Source: Legionellaceae bacterium (GTDB lineage Bacteria; Pseudomonadota; Gammaproteobacteria; Legionellales; Legionellaceae). From it: a stretch of 38,118 nucleotides of DNA. The notes beneath the pieces were generated by a model. It worked only from the letters and a program-made list of their open reading frames with translations, ran no database searches and had not been told where the DNA came from. The position numbers were made by a program, and so were the translations under genes. Positions 28,249-38,118 of the stretch are shown in pieces. Every line of letters begins with the position of its first letter. Position 1 is the first letter of the stretch. The DNA lies in assembly GCA_947476305.1 (NCBI GenBank), contig CANJQE010000005.1, forward strand, positions 1 to 38,118. The letters are read 5' to 3'.

Positions 28249-30333
28249 TTAGCCTTGCAAAAAATGCTCAAAATCACCTAACCAGCGCTGGGTTATAGAA
28301 TGGGCAAGTTCTGGGTTTTCTTGAACTAATTGTTTAGCGATAGGAGTTAACAAGGGTAATAATTCTTTATCTCTTGGCAGCTCGGCTAATTTAAATTGCT
28401 TGTATCCCGTTTGTTTGGTTCCTAAGAGTTCACCAGCACCCCTTAGTTCTAAATCCTTTTCCGAGATGATGAAGCCATCATTAGTAGACCGCATGGTTTT
28501 TAGCCGCTCTGCACTCATTTGAGATAGTGGTGATTGGTAAATCAAAAGGCAATGAGATTGAGTTGTTCCTCGTCCTACGCGTCCTCTTAATTGATGTAAT
28601 TGTGATAAACCAAGCCGTTCTGAGTTTTCAATAATCATTAAGCTGGAATTAGGTACATCAACACCTACTTCAATGACTGTGGTGGCTACTAATAAATTGA
28701 TCTCTCCGGATTTAAATGCTGCCATCGTTGCTTCTTTTTCTATGGCCTTCATGCGGCCATGTACTAAACCCACTCGTGCTTCTGTTAATTGTTCTTGTAA
28801 GGTTTGTGCAGTATCCATGGCTGCCATACATTGTAATTTCTCAGTTTCTTCAATTAAAGTGCAGACCCAATAAGCTTGTTTTCCTTCTGCAAGAGCAGCT
28901 CGTAGGCGTTCAATAATTAATTCTCGTTTATCTTGATTTAAAATGGCAGTGATTACGGGACTTCTTCCGGGAGGTAATTCGTCAATAACAGAGATATCTA
29001 AATGAGCAAAATGAGACATGGATAAAGTTCTTGGTATAGGGGTGGCAGTCATTAATAGTTGATGCGGTGTTTGCTGGTTTTTTTGTCCCTTTTGTTGTAA
29101 TAACAAACGTTGTTCTACGCCAAAACGATGTTGTTCATCAATAATCACTAAACCTAAATTGGCAAAACTCACTTCTTCTTGAAATAAGGCATGCGTACCA
29201 ATAATCAATTGACAACTGTTGTCTTCTAGCGCTGCAAGTGTTGTTTTACGTTCACTTGTTTTCATTTTGCCACTGAGTCTGCAGACTTTAATATTTAAGG
29301 GCTTAAACCAATGGGTTAAATTGTAAGTATGTTGTTCGCTTAGTAAATCAGTAGGAGCCATAAAAGCCACTTGATAGCCTCGGGCTATCGCTTGTAGGGC
29401 GGCCAGTGCAGCAACAATAGTTTTACCTGAGCCAACATCGCCCTGTATCAGACGTAACATGGGCTTAGTTTTTTGCAAATCAGTAGAAATTTCTTCAACT
29501 ACTCGTGTCTGAGCTGTGGTTAGTGAGAAGGGCAAAGAGGTTAAAAATGAAGTAGTGATTGTTTTTTCCACGGGAAAGGATGGAGCAAGGCGTTGATTAC
29601 GTTTTTGTCGTGCATAATACATACTTAAGCGCTGTGCTAATAATTCATCAAAGACTAGACGTTTAAAAGCTGGGTGTGTGCCTGTTTCTAAAGCCTGAAT
29701 AGAGACATCAGGAGGAGGATTATGTAGTAAATGAATCGACTCAACCAAATTAGAAAAGGCATAATGACTCAATTGTTGTTCATCCATCCATTCCAGTTGG
29801 TGTAATTCATTCTCAGAGTATTTTAAAGCACTATTAATTAACTGTCGTAAACGAGTTTGGGTTAAACCCTCGGTTAAAGGATAAATAGGTGTTAGAGTTT
29901 CTTGTACTTGATGAGCTTGATCTTCTTTAAGAATTTGATATTCAGGATGGATCATCTCAAACTGATTATTAAACTCGCGTACTTCGCCAAAAATGTGAAT
30001 GCCCTGACTGTTAGTTAAAGAAGCAATTTGTTGTTTATTAAAATGGAAAAAACGCAGTTTAATAATGCCTGTTGCGTCTTCTACATAGCAATAAAGCATC
30101 ATTTTTTTACCGTATTTTACTTCAGTTTTGCATACTCTACCGGCAATGACTGCCCAATCATTGGGACGTAAATCTTGAATGGCGGTAATCCTAGTTCGGT
30201 CTTGATAGCGATAAGGTAAATGAAAGAGGAGATCTTGTACCGTATGAATACCGCATTTCATTAATTTATTGGCAAGAGTTGGTCCAACACCAGTTAATGA
30301 TTCACAAGAGTTAGACAGCACGGTATGATGCAT
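28249..30333 (-). CDS. recG: ATP-dependent DNA helicase RecG
   Basis: LTGVGPTLANKLMKCGIHTVQDLLFHLPYRYQDRT; helicase motifs GDVGSGKT, DEQHRFG, MTATPIPRTL, QLRGRVGRG. Confidence 0.97.
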   Translation of the reverse strand: MHHTVLSNSCESLTGVGPTLANKLMKCGIHTVQDLLFHLPYRYQDRTRITAIQDLRPNDWAVIAGRVCKTEVKYGKKMMLYCYVEDATGIIKLRFFHFNKQQIASLTNSQGIHIFGEVREFNNQFEMIHPEYQILKEDQAHQVQETLTPIYPLTEGLTQTRLRQLINSALKYSENELHQLEWMDEQQLSHYAFSNLVESIHLLHNPPPDVSIQALETGTHPAFKRLVFDELLAQRLSMYYARQKRNQRLAPSFPVEKTITTSFLTSLPFSLTTAQTRVVEEISTDLQKTKPMLRLIQGDVGSGKTIVAALAALQAIARGYQVAFMAPTDLLSEQHTYNLTHWFKPLNIKVCRLSGKMKTSERKTTLAALEDNSCQLIIGTHALFQEEVSFANLGLVIIDEQHRFGVEQRLLLQQKGQKNQQTPHQLLMTATPIPRTLSMSHFAHLDISVIDELPPGRSPVITAILNQDKRELIIERLRAALAEGKQAYWVCTLIEETEKLQCMAAMDTAQTLQEQLTEARVGLVHGRMKAIEKEATMAAFKSGEINLLVATTVIEVGVDVPNSSLMIIENSERLGLSQLHQLRGRVGRGTTQSHCLLIYQSPLSQMSAERLKTMRSTNDGFIISEKDLELRGAGELLGTKQTGYKQFKLAELPRDKELLPLLTPIAKQLVQENPELAHSITQRWLGDFEHFLQG

Positions 30334-30447
30334 TTATAGAACTCATTATTGCAGTTGTTAAAAAGTTAAGATAATTCACCATAAACCTAATAGTATCAGG
30401 AAAATAACCTTGTTGACGAGTATACTTTGAGCCCTGGAGTTAATGGA

Positions 30448-31509
30448 ATGAACCGAATAGTTACTTTTGCCTCTGTTTTAGTAATAGTATGGATTATTGG
30501 CTATTTATTAATCATAGGTCGTGGTCTATTAATCCCTTTAGTGATGGCTGTCTTTTTTTGGCATCTTCTTAATACCATTAATAATGGGGTGAAAAAAGTT
30601 CCTAGGGTAGGTCCTCTGCTGCCTGAATGGCTCAGCATGGTTCTGTCTTTATGTATCGTGGCTGTCTTGTTTAAAATTCTAATTGATATTATTACTAATA
30701 ATGTAAATGAGGTGATTGCAGCAGCACCAAAATATCAAGACAATTTATCGGTCATGTTTAATAATTTTGATGCCAGATTTCACATTAAGGGTTTGACCGA
30801 TTTTAATAGCTCTATTAAAAATATTAATTTACAAAGCATTGCCCTCAACATTTATGGGGTCTTTACCACGATTACCAGTTCCGCTGTATTAATCTCTTTA
30901 TATGTGGTTTTTCTTTTTGTTGAGCAACATTATTTTGAACAAAAACTAGATGCCTTCTTTTCTCAAGCAGAACACAGAAAGCTTGTTAAAAACATCATTA
31001 ATCATATTACTAAGGATACGCAAACCTATTTGGGTATCAAAACTTTATTGGGTATAGGTACATCCTTCGCTAGTTGGCTCATTATGAAGTGGGTGCATTT
31101 AGATTTTGCCGAATTTTGGGCTTTATTAATTTTCTTTCTTACTTATATTCCTAATATTGGTGCCATGATTGCTACAGCCTTTCCAGTGGCCTTAGCCTTA
31201 ATTCAATTTGATAGTTGGTGGCCCTTTATTGAAATTACTTCAGGGATTGTCGCAATTCAATTTATCGTAGGTAATTTTTTAGAACCCAGATTACTGGGTA
31301 AATCTTTAAACTTAAGTACGCTCGTTATTCTCTTTGCTTTAGGCTTGTGGGGCTATATTTGGGGGATTTTGGGAATGTTTTTATCAGTTCCAATTACAGT
31401 AATGATGATGATTATTTTTGCACATTTTGATGCAACCCGGCCTTTAGCTGTTCTATTATCACAAGACGGCTATATTTATAAATCTTATGAAGAGATTGAG
31501 AGTGTATAA
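30448..31509 (+). CDS. AI-2E/PerM-family transporter
   Basis: Multi-TM, YIPNIGAMIA, GNFLEPRLLGKSLNLSTLVILFAL, LGMFLSVPITV. ATG at 30448 preferred. Confidence 0.88.
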   Translation: MNRIVTFASVLVIVWIIGYLLIIGRGLLIPLVMAVFFWHLLNTINNGVKKVPRVGPLLPEWLSMVLSLCIVAVLFKILIDIITNNVNEVIAAAPKYQDNLSVMFNNFDARFHIKGLTDFNSSIKNINLQSIALNIYGVFTTITSSAVLISLYVVFLFVEQHYFEQKLDAFFSQAEHRKLVKNIINHITKDTQTYLGIKTLLGIGTSFASWLIMKWVHLDFAEFWALLIFFLTYIPNIGAMIATAFPVALALIQFDSWWPFIEITSGIVAIQFIVGNFLEPRLLGKSLNLSTLVILFALGLWGYIWGILGMFLSVPITVMMMIIFAHFDATRPLAVLLSQDGYIYKSYEEIESV

Positions 31510-31575
31510 ATATCAGCTTTAAATGTGGTGTGAAAAAGAGCATAATACGGCTATTTTCTAGTGAGTTAAGTTAGT

Positions 31576-33336
31576 ATGAAACAAACAATTGAACTTCTGT
31601 TAAAGCAAGCTTTAGTTTCACTGCAACAATCAGGGCAGATACCCGCTGATTTAGATGTGGAAACTAAAGTGGAGAATGCTAAAGATTCCGCCCATGGGGA
31701 CTACGCGAGTAATTTAGCTTTAGTTTTAGCAAAACCATGTCGCCAAGCACCGCGAAAGATTGCTGAACTATTGGTTGAAGCTATGGCAAATAATACTTTT
31801 CTTGAAAAAATTGAGATTGCTGGTGCAGGCTTTATTAATTTTTTTATTCTCCCCAGTGCTCGTGCTGTAGTGATTGCTGAAGCCCTAAATAAAGGCAAAG
31901 AATTCGGTCGAAGTGCCTTAGGTAAGGGACAAAAAGTCTTAATAGAATTTGTTTCTGCGAATCCTACCGGTCCTTTACACGTGGGACATGGGCGGGGAGC
32001 GGCTTTTGGCGCAACCTTAGGAAACGTTTTAAAAGCAGCCGGGTATAACGTTGATTCAGAATACTATGTGAATGATGCCGGTCGCCAAATGAATATTTTA
32101 GCCGTGAGTGTTTGGTTACGCTATTTAGAATTAGCGAAAGAACCCCTAGTGTTTCCAGTGAATGCTTATAAGGGGGATTATGTTTATGACATCGCGCAAC
32201 ATTTATGGAGTGAACATAACAAGCACTACGTTCACTCTTGGTCTTCCATCGTAGAGGGGTTGCCTCCTGATGAGCCGCAAGGTGGGGATAAAGAAATCTA
32301 CATTGATGCCATGATTAACCAAGCCAAGTCTTTATTAGGAACAGAAGGTTTTGCTTTGTTTCATCGACATGCTTTAAATACTGTACTGGATGATATAAAA
32401 GAAGATTTAGGTGAATTTGGTGTTCATTTTAACAGTTGGTTTTCTGAACAATCATTATTTGAAAATGGATCCATTGAAAAAGGGATTCAAGCACTGAAAG
32501 AGGGCGGCCATACTTTTGAAAAAGAAGGCGCTCTTTGGTTTAAAGCGACAGATTATGGTGACGAGAAAGATAGGGTTTTAGTTCGAGCCAATGGTCAGAC
32601 CACTTATTTTGCCTCTGATGTAGCCTACCACTGGAATAAATACGATAGAGGGTATGATCGAGTAATTGATATTTTTGGAGCCGATCACCATGGTTATGTA
32701 ACACGTGTACGTTCTGCGGTAACTGCTTTAGGTCATGATCAAGCTGCCTTAGATGTCTTGTTAGTGCAATTTGCGATTCTTTATCGCGGTGGTGAGCGCG
32801 TACAAATGTCCACACGCAGTGGCTCCTTTGTTACTTTAAGAGAATTACGTGAAGAAGTAGGTAAGGATGCCGCACGCTTTTTTTATGTAGCACGTAAGCC
32901 AGAACAACACATGGATTTTGATCTTGATTTGGCCAAATCAGAATCTAACGATAACCCTGTGTATTATGTTCAATATGCGCATGCTCGTATTTGCAGTGTA
33001 TTAAAACAATTAAAAGAACGTGATCTCTCTTGGGATAAAACGATTGGCTTAGCTTCTGTGAATCTTTTAGATCAACCACATGAACTAGCATTAATTTCGT
33101 TATTATGCCGTTATTCAGAAGTGATTGAAGCAGCAGCGACTACTTGTGAGCCTCATTATTTGGCTTACTATTTAAGAGAGCTCGCTAATGGTTTGCATAG
33201 TTATTATAATGCCGTTCAACTGTTGTGTGAGCAAGAAGATTTACGTTATGCTCGTTTGTGTTTGCTTGAGGCAGTGCGTCAAGCACTCAGTAATGGTTTA
33301 GAGTTATTAGGTGTATCAGCCCCTGAGAGTATGTAA
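31576..33336 (+). CDS. argS: Arginyl-tRNA synthetase
   Basis: [70 protein letters not shown]. Confidence 0.98.
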   Translation: MKQTIELLLKQALVSLQQSGQIPADLDVETKVENAKDSAHGDYASNLALVLAKPCRQAPRKIAELLVEAMANNTFLEKIEIAGAGFINFFILPSARAVVIAEALNKGKEFGRSALGKGQKVLIEFVSANPTGPLHVGHGRGAAFGATLGNVLKAAGYNVDSEYYVNDAGRQMNILAVSVWLRYLELAKEPLVFPVNAYKGDYVYDIAQHLWSEHNKHYVHSWSSIVEGLPPDEPQGGDKEIYIDAMINQAKSLLGTEGFALFHRHALNTVLDDIKEDLGEFGVHFNSWFSEQSLFENGSIEKGIQALKEGGHTFEKEGALWFKATDYGDEKDRVLVRANGQTTYFASDVAYHWNKYDRGYDRVIDIFGADHHGYVTRVRSAVTALGHDQAALDVLLVQFAILYRGGERVQMSTRSGSFVTLRELREEVGKDAARFFYVARKPEQHMDFDLDLAKSESNDNPVYYVQYAHARICSVLKQLKERDLSWDKTIGLASVNLLDQPHELALISLLCRYSEVIEAAATTCEPHYLAYYLRELANGLHSYYNAVQLLCEQEDLRYARLCLLEAVRQALSNGLELLGVSAPESM

Positions 33337-34097
33337 TGGCAAGAGAATATGGAAGTAGAAGGTCTTCACGACGAAGCAGTGGTCTAGCGCATCAAGTATT
33401 GGTAATGGTGATTACCTTTGTGCTTGGTTATTTTACTGCTTCTATTTTTGATATTGAGACCTTAAGCCATTGGATGACTACGCAGGTATTGGAAAACCAT
33501 GAACCACAGCAGCAAATTGCTAAAGCTCAAACACGGAAAGAACAAATACCACCAAAACCCAAATTTGAGTTTTACACCTTATTGGCTAATGAGAAAGGTG
33601 TAGGTGCTAATCAACCCGGAACAACCCGCAATGTGGGAGCCACACAACAAAATCCCACAAATGCAACTGCGCTTGCTGCTAATGGCGCAGTAGTTGCTGC
33701 CACCCCACAAAGCACTCATCCAGCTACGGGAACAGTAGCTACTGCAGCTACAAGCACTACTCGAGGCGCAATGAATAAACCTGCGCAAGTTATTATTCGC
33801 CCTCAAACCAAACCAGTGCAAGTAGTAAGCGCTAAACCCGTTGCTGTGCCTGCTTCCAGGGGTGGAAATTTTGTAGTACAAGTAGCTTCCTTTAAAACAC
33901 GCAATGATGCGGAGCAGATGAAAGGCTTGTTAATTTTAAAAGGCTTTGAAGTCGCAGTGACCTCCATAACGACCCCGCAAGGTAATTGGTTTCGTGTCTT
34001 AATTGGTCCTTATCCTAATCGTACGCTTGCACAGAAAGCAAAAGTAATACTCGCTAAGACAGAACGCTTGAATGGTATGGTAAGAAGCGCTACTTAA
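33336..34097 (+). CDS. SPOR-domain protein, FtsN-like
   Basis: N-terminal TM, low-complexity linker, C-terminal SPOR (FVVQVASFKTRNDAEQMKGLLILKGFEVAV...WFRVLIGPYPN). Overlaps argS stop. Confidence 0.82.
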   Translation: MAREYGSRRSSRRSSGLAHQVLVMVITFVLGYFTASIFDIETLSHWMTTQVLENHEPQQQIAKAQTRKEQIPPKPKFEFYTLLANEKGVGANQPGTTRNVGATQQNPTNATALAANGAVVAATPQSTHPATGTVATAATSTTRGAMNKPAQVIIRPQTKPVQVVSAKPVAVPASRGGNFVVQVASFKTRNDAEQMKGLLILKGFEVAVTSITTPQGNWFRVLIGPYPNRTLAQKAKVILAKTERLNGMVRSAT

Positions 34098-34152
34098 CCT
34101 ATAATAAGCTAATCTGCGCCTATTATTTCAATAAATTTTAGATCTTGTAGCC

Positions 34153-34218
34153 TGGATTAGCGCAGCGTAATCCGGGAATTCCGTGCCAAGAGATTCCGGA
34201 TTACGCTGCTGCTAATCT
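34153..34218. repeat. REP-like palindromic extragenic element
   Basis: TGGATTAGCGCAGCGTAATCCGGGA ... TCCGGATTACGCTGCTGCTAATC, imperfect inverted repeat. Confidence 0.8.
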
Positions 34219-34303
34219 CGGCCACAGAATTGTTCTTGCTTGGAATTTTTCATATAAGGGCAGTTGAGAAAGAGATTTTAAGATGAAATGGTTTAAATAA
34301 GTG

Positions 34304-34468
34304 TTACCTAAATTGCCTACTCATTTCTTCACGCTCACTTGCTATATTTTGGATTTTCGCATCATTACGTCGATTAAGAGTAGCAATCACTATCATTGCA
34401 AATATAGCATCTCTAAAGCTTGTTGATGGATTTTTCCCATAGTATTGCGGGTTTAATTTTTGATGCAT
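34304..34468 (-). CDS. Small predicted membrane protein (54 aa), overlaps the end of the 34413-34664 ORF; below ORF-track length cutoff
   Basis: My translation: MHQKLNPQYYGKNPSTSFRDAIFAMIVIATLNRRNDAKIQNIASEREEMSRQFR*; one hydrophobic segment. Confidence 0.4.
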   Translation of the reverse strand: MHQKLNPQYYGKNPSTSFRDAIFAMIVIATLNRRNDAKIQNIASEREEMSRQFR

Positions 34469-34664
34469 TTGCTGTAATCGCCCTCGATTCTCTTAATAAT
34501 TCCTCAGGGGGATTATTTTGAATAGTCATTAACCCGTTTTCATACTGAAGTTCCTTTATGTCAATCAAAGGCAATATTTTTCTTAATTTCTTCAGCACCG
34601 CTTGTTCTGTTAATTTTTTTAATTCTGCGTCTTCTTTTGCTGTATTGAAAAAATAACGTAGCAT
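34413..34664 (-). CDS. Hypothetical small protein (83 aa)
   Basis: Intact ORF MLRYFFNTAKEDAELKKLTEQAVLKKLRKILPLIDIKELQY...; no recognised family. Confidence 0.45.
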   Translation of the reverse strand: MLRYFFNTAKEDAELKKLTEQAVLKKLRKILPLIDIKELQYENGLMTIQNNPPEELLRESRAITANASKIKPAILWEKSINKL

Positions 34665-34787
34665 TTGCCATCCTCAATTAAATAGTTAATGAGAATACAC
34701 AGAATAATACAAAACATACATTTTTGTAAATTTTGGATCAGACACCGAGAGTGGGCATTTCGATCCAACATCGGTAAATATTAATTA

Positions 34788-35127
34788 TTAACGAGTAACA
34801 CTGATCTTAATCATTCCTGCATTTTTGACCGCATGTGGTTTTGCTACGCTCACTGTGACTTGTTGCACTTGAAATTCCTCTTTAATTAGTTCAGCTACAG
34901 AATTGGCAAGGTATTCAATCAATTGAAAGGACTTAGACTCTACAAAGGAAGTGACCTTTTGACATAAAGCGGCGTAATCTAAGGTGTGGCTTAAATCATC
35001 TTCACAAGCACTAAAATCAGAGGGGATAGTGATATCAATAAGTACTTGTTGTTGAATCTGTTGTTCCCAGGCATAAACACCAATTTTTGTTTGTACGCTT
35101 AGTCCTTGAACCATAAGAATATCCATG
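34788..35127 (-). CDS. folB: Dihydroneopterin aldolase
   Basis: MDILMVQGLSVQTKIGVYAWEQQIQQQVLIDITIP, YAALCQKVTSF, IEYLANSVAELI, VAKPHAVKNA. Start trimmed from 35180. Confidence 0.9.
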
Positions 35128-35197
35128 AGCATCCTCATTAGTGGGGTGAAAACAAGTATGATACTATACCAGCTTTTCAAGCGTTTGAGATTGCATC

Positions 35198-36259
35198 ATG
35201 TCTGATTTAAATAACTCTCGATTTTTACGTGCTCTAAAACGACAGCCAGTGGATAGAACCCCCGTATGGATTATGCGCCAAGCAGGGAGATATTTACCTG
35301 AATATCGTAAAACACGTGAACAGGCGGGTGATTTTTTAAGTCTTTGTCGTAACCCTGAATTAGCATGTGAAGTTACGCTACAACCTTTAAAGCGCTATGC
35401 TTTAGATGCTGCGATCTTATTTTCTGATATTTTAACTATTCCTGATGCTATGGGCTTAGGTTTGTATTTCTCCGAAGGCGAGGGGCCGCGTTTTCACAAG
35501 CCTGTTCGTGATCTTAAGTCGATTGAACGTTTACTCGTACCGCAAATGACTGATGAGCTTGCTTATGTTATGAATGCTGCACGTTTAATTCGTAAGGAAA
35601 TGCCTAAAAATTTACCTTTAATCGGTTTTTCAGGTAGTCCTTGGACTTTAGCTTGTTATATGGTTGAAGGACAAAGTAGCAGAGATTTTAAACATATCTT
35701 AACTATGGTCTATACTGAAGATAAAACCATACATAAGTTGTTGAATACTTTAGCCCTTTCCGTTTCAGCTTATCTTATTGAACAGATTAAGGCCGGAGTA
35801 AATGCAGTAATGATTTTTGATACTTGGGGTGGGATTTTGACGCCGCTTAATTATCAGCGACTTTCATTGTCTTATATGCAACAAATAGTAGACCAAGTAA
35901 AAGCATTTAACCCTGATATACCGGTTATTTTATTTACTAAAGGCGGTGGTCAGTGGCTAGAGCAAATGGCTAATACGGGTTGTGATGCCTTAGGTCTTGA
36001 TTGGACTTGTGATTTAAGTGCTGCGCGCCAAAGAGTCGGCGACAAAGTAGCCTTACAGGGCAACCTAGATCCAGCAGCATTACTTGGGTCTCCAGAAGTA
36101 ATAAGACAGGAAGTCGGTGAGATACTGGCTGCATATGGCCATGGCTCGGGGCATATTTTTAATTTGGGGCATGGAATAACGCCAGATGTTTCACCTGAAC
36201 ATGTTGCTGTGATGATTGAAGCACTACAAGAGTTGAGTCCACAATATCACAGGGGGTGA
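35198..36259 (+). CDS. hemE: Uroporphyrinogen decarboxylase
   Basis: [72 protein letters not shown]. Confidence 0.98.
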   Translation: MSDLNNSRFLRALKRQPVDRTPVWIMRQAGRYLPEYRKTREQAGDFLSLCRNPELACEVTLQPLKRYALDAAILFSDILTIPDAMGLGLYFSEGEGPRFHKPVRDLKSIERLLVPQMTDELAYVMNAARLIRKEMPKNLPLIGFSGSPWTLACYMVEGQSSRDFKHILTMVYTEDKTIHKLLNTLALSVSAYLIEQIKAGVNAVMIFDTWGGILTPLNYQRLSLSYMQQIVDQVKAFNPDIPVILFTKGGGQWLEQMANTGCDALGLDWTCDLSAARQRVGDKVALQGNLDPAALLGSPEVIRQEVGEILAAYGHGSGHIFNLGHGITPDVSPEHVAVMIEALQELSPQYHRG

Positions 36260-36262
36260 CTT

Positions 36263-37231
36263 ATGATTATTGAGAGTCAATTTAAACCTGCTTGGTGGCT
36301 ATCCAATGCCCATGCGCAGACTATTTATTCATCAATGCACCATCCATTGCCAGCTACGATAGATAAAACAGAAAAAATTGATTTACCCGATGGGGATTTT
36401 ATTGATTTAGCTTGGAGTACCAATAATTTGCCCCCAGAGGCTCCATTAGTAATTATTTTACATGGTCTTGGCGGTGGGCTGGAGTCTAGTTATGTTGCGC
36501 GTTTTATGACGGCCTTTAATCAACAAGGATGGCGCGCTGTTCTCATGCATTTTCGTGGTGCAGGGAAAGAATACAATCGCTTACCTCGCGCTTATCATTC
36601 CGGAGATACGGAGGATTTAGATTTTTTCGTGAATTTACTTAATGAACAGGAACCGCATACAAAAAAAGCGGTAGTCGGTGTTTCCTTAGGGGGAAACGTA
36701 TTATTAAAATGGCTTGGTGAGAAAAAAATTCATTCGATTGATGCGGCTGTAGCGGTATCCGTACCTTTATTGTTAAAGCATGTTGCCGATCGAGTCAATG
36801 AAGGTTTATCCTGGTTTTACCAAAGACATCTTTTAGGCGGGTTAAAAACTTTTTTTGCTGAACGAAATGCCTATTTTAAAAACGCACCGGAACCCTTTAA
36901 GAAAGCGGAACATTGTACTTGTTTTTGGACTTTTGATAATGAAGTAACCGCTCCTTTATATGGTTTTAATAGTGTGCATCAATATTATAGAGAATGCAGT
37001 TCCAGACAGTTTCTAAGCGACATTCAAATTCCAACCCTTATTATTCAAGCTGAAGACGACCCCTTCATGACCAAAGATATCTTACCATCGGAAGAGGAGT
37101 TGTCTGAGTCAGTGACTTTAGAGTTGAGTAAAAAGGGAGGTCATGTAGGATTTGTTAGCGGCTCTATGATAGGTTCACCTGTATATTGGTTGGATCAAAG
37201 AATTCCTGAATTTATTAGTCCTCAGTTTTAA
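36263..37231 (+). CDS. Alpha/beta hydrolase, YheT/EMB8 family
   Basis: WWLSNAHAQTIYSS, ILHGLGGGLESSYV, FRGAGKEYNRLPRAYHSGDTEDL, GVSLGGNVLLKWLGE. Confidence 0.9.
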   Translation: MIIESQFKPAWWLSNAHAQTIYSSMHHPLPATIDKTEKIDLPDGDFIDLAWSTNNLPPEAPLVIILHGLGGGLESSYVARFMTAFNQQGWRAVLMHFRGAGKEYNRLPRAYHSGDTEDLDFFVNLLNEQEPHTKKAVVGVSLGGNVLLKWLGEKKIHSIDAAVAVSVPLLLKHVADRVNEGLSWFYQRHLLGGLKTFFAERNAYFKNAPEPFKKAEHCTCFWTFDNEVTAPLYGFNSVHQYYRECSSRQFLSDIQIPTLIIQAEDDPFMTKDILPSEEELSESVTLELSKKGGHVGFVSGSMIGSPVYWLDQRIPEFISPQF

Positions 37232-37274
37232 TTGTTTTATAGGTATTATTGCCATCAAAAATTAAGGAACAATC

Positions 37275-37670
37275 ATGTCCAAAAAAGTGATTGAAGTGCC
37301 AGAGCTACTTTCTTATGAGCAATATGGCTTTACCCAATGTATTCAATATAATGATTTAATTTTTATAACTGGCCAAGCAGGGCAGGATAAAGAAGGGAAA
37401 ATCATTGGCGCTGACATTGAGTCGCAAACCAGGCAATTGTTTAAAAATATTGAATATGCCCTAGATGCTGCGCATTCCAGTTTAGAACATATTTTAGCAA
37501 TGACCTCTTATCTAGTGAATATAGAAAAAAACGGACCAATTTATTTTACAATGCGAAAGCATTGTATGCCTAGCTCATCCTATACCAGTACCTCTGTCGG
37601 TGTGGCCGCCCTGGCAATTCCGGGATTATTAGTAGAAGTCACTTGTATTGCTATGCCAAAAAAACAGTAA
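37275..37670 (+). CDS. RidA/YjgF-family protein
   Basis: LIFITGQAGQDKEGKIIG, QTRQLFKNIEYALDAAHSSLEHI, C-term LLVEVTCIAM. Confidence 0.88.
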   Translation: MSKKVIEVPELLSYEQYGFTQCIQYNDLIFITGQAGQDKEGKIIGADIESQTRQLFKNIEYALDAAHSSLEHILAMTSYLVNIEKNGPIYFTMRKHCMPSSSYTSTSVGVAALAIPGLLVEVTCIAMPKKQ

Positions 37671-37787
37671 AAATCATTAAAATGGCTTATTAAAATAAGT
37701 GGTAATAATAGATGAGAAGATAATTTATTGTTCTTTTTAATTTCAAAATGATGCTACTATCTGATTAAATCAATTTGGAGATGTTCG

Positions 37788-38021
37788 ATGATTAATCATA
37801 TGGTGATATTAAAATTTCAACCACAGTTCGCTGAATCAGATATTGATGCAGTAGCAAATCAGTTGGGTAATTTAAAAGAAATAATCCCAGCTATTAAAAG
37901 CTTTTCCTTTGGAAAAAATATCAGTCCTGAACAACTAAATAAAGGATTTACTCATGCCTTTATCATGACTTTGGCGGATCCAACTAGTTATCGCAACTTT
38001 GCCGCCTCTAGTTTGTGTTAA
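37788..38021 (+). pseudogene. Dabb (stress-responsive A/B barrel) domain protein, 3' end apparently truncated by IS insertion
   Basis: MINHMVILKFQPQFAESDIDAVANQLGNLKEIIPAIKSFSFGKNISPE...FTHAFIMTLADPTSYRN, then the reading frame runs into IS sequence. Confidence 0.7.
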
Positions 38022-38118
38022 AAATTTCAATAGGACTTTTATAGTTTAAACACTTTCTTGGCCTATTATTTAACTCATTCTCAACAGTACTAATTGCATC
38101 ATCACTAATGGTGTTAAA
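38008..38118 (-). mobile_element. IS30-family transposase, C-terminal fragment, runs off right edge
   Basis: Minus-strand translation FNTISDDAISTVENELNNRPRKCLNYKSPIEIFNTN*, typical of IS30-family C-termini; open to 38118. Confidence 0.75.

Noticed and set aside
27385-28916. ORFs at 26870-27064(+), 27385-27645(-), 28673-28873(+) and 28716-28916(+)
   Set aside because: Shadow frames inside the CDF and recG genes.
31701-33881. Minus-strand ORFs at 31701-31898, 32540-32815, 33579-33881
   Set aside because: Antisense shadows of argS and the SPOR-domain gene.

Overview
AT-rich chromosomal window with a gammaproteobacterial, Legionella-like gene content (lineage is my inference from gene content and order). 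Partial insertion sequences lie at both edges: an ISL3-type transposase at the left and an IS30-type transposase C-terminus at the right. The left ~5 kb looks like a decayed tRNA-adjacent island: a metzincin protease, an outer-membrane protein and an integrase with a nonsense mutation, ending at the 3' end of a tRNA-Arg gene in a tRNA-Lys/Lys/Arg cluster. The rest is mostly core genes: a mevalonate pathway split over two loci (phosphomevalonate kinase-like, mvaA, fni; and mvaD, mvaK1), two tandemly duplicated methyltransferases, an ABC-F ATPase, a coiled-coil/TM protein with a Dot/Icm-effector-like C-terminus, an Mla/Mce-type lipid transport operon with a PqiC-like lipoprotein, pal-cpoB-queE, a SulP-STAS-cNMP fusion, ftsB, eno, ZIP and CDF metal transporters, recG, perM-like, argS, a SPOR-domain protein, folB, hemE, yheT-like and ridA-like genes. 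The most interesting non-coding signals are a dense cluster of DnaA boxes in two inverted pairs (28015-28168) and a 127-bp near-perfect palindrome upstream of the SulP gene (23417-23543). There is also an unlisted overlapping small ORF at 34304-34468.
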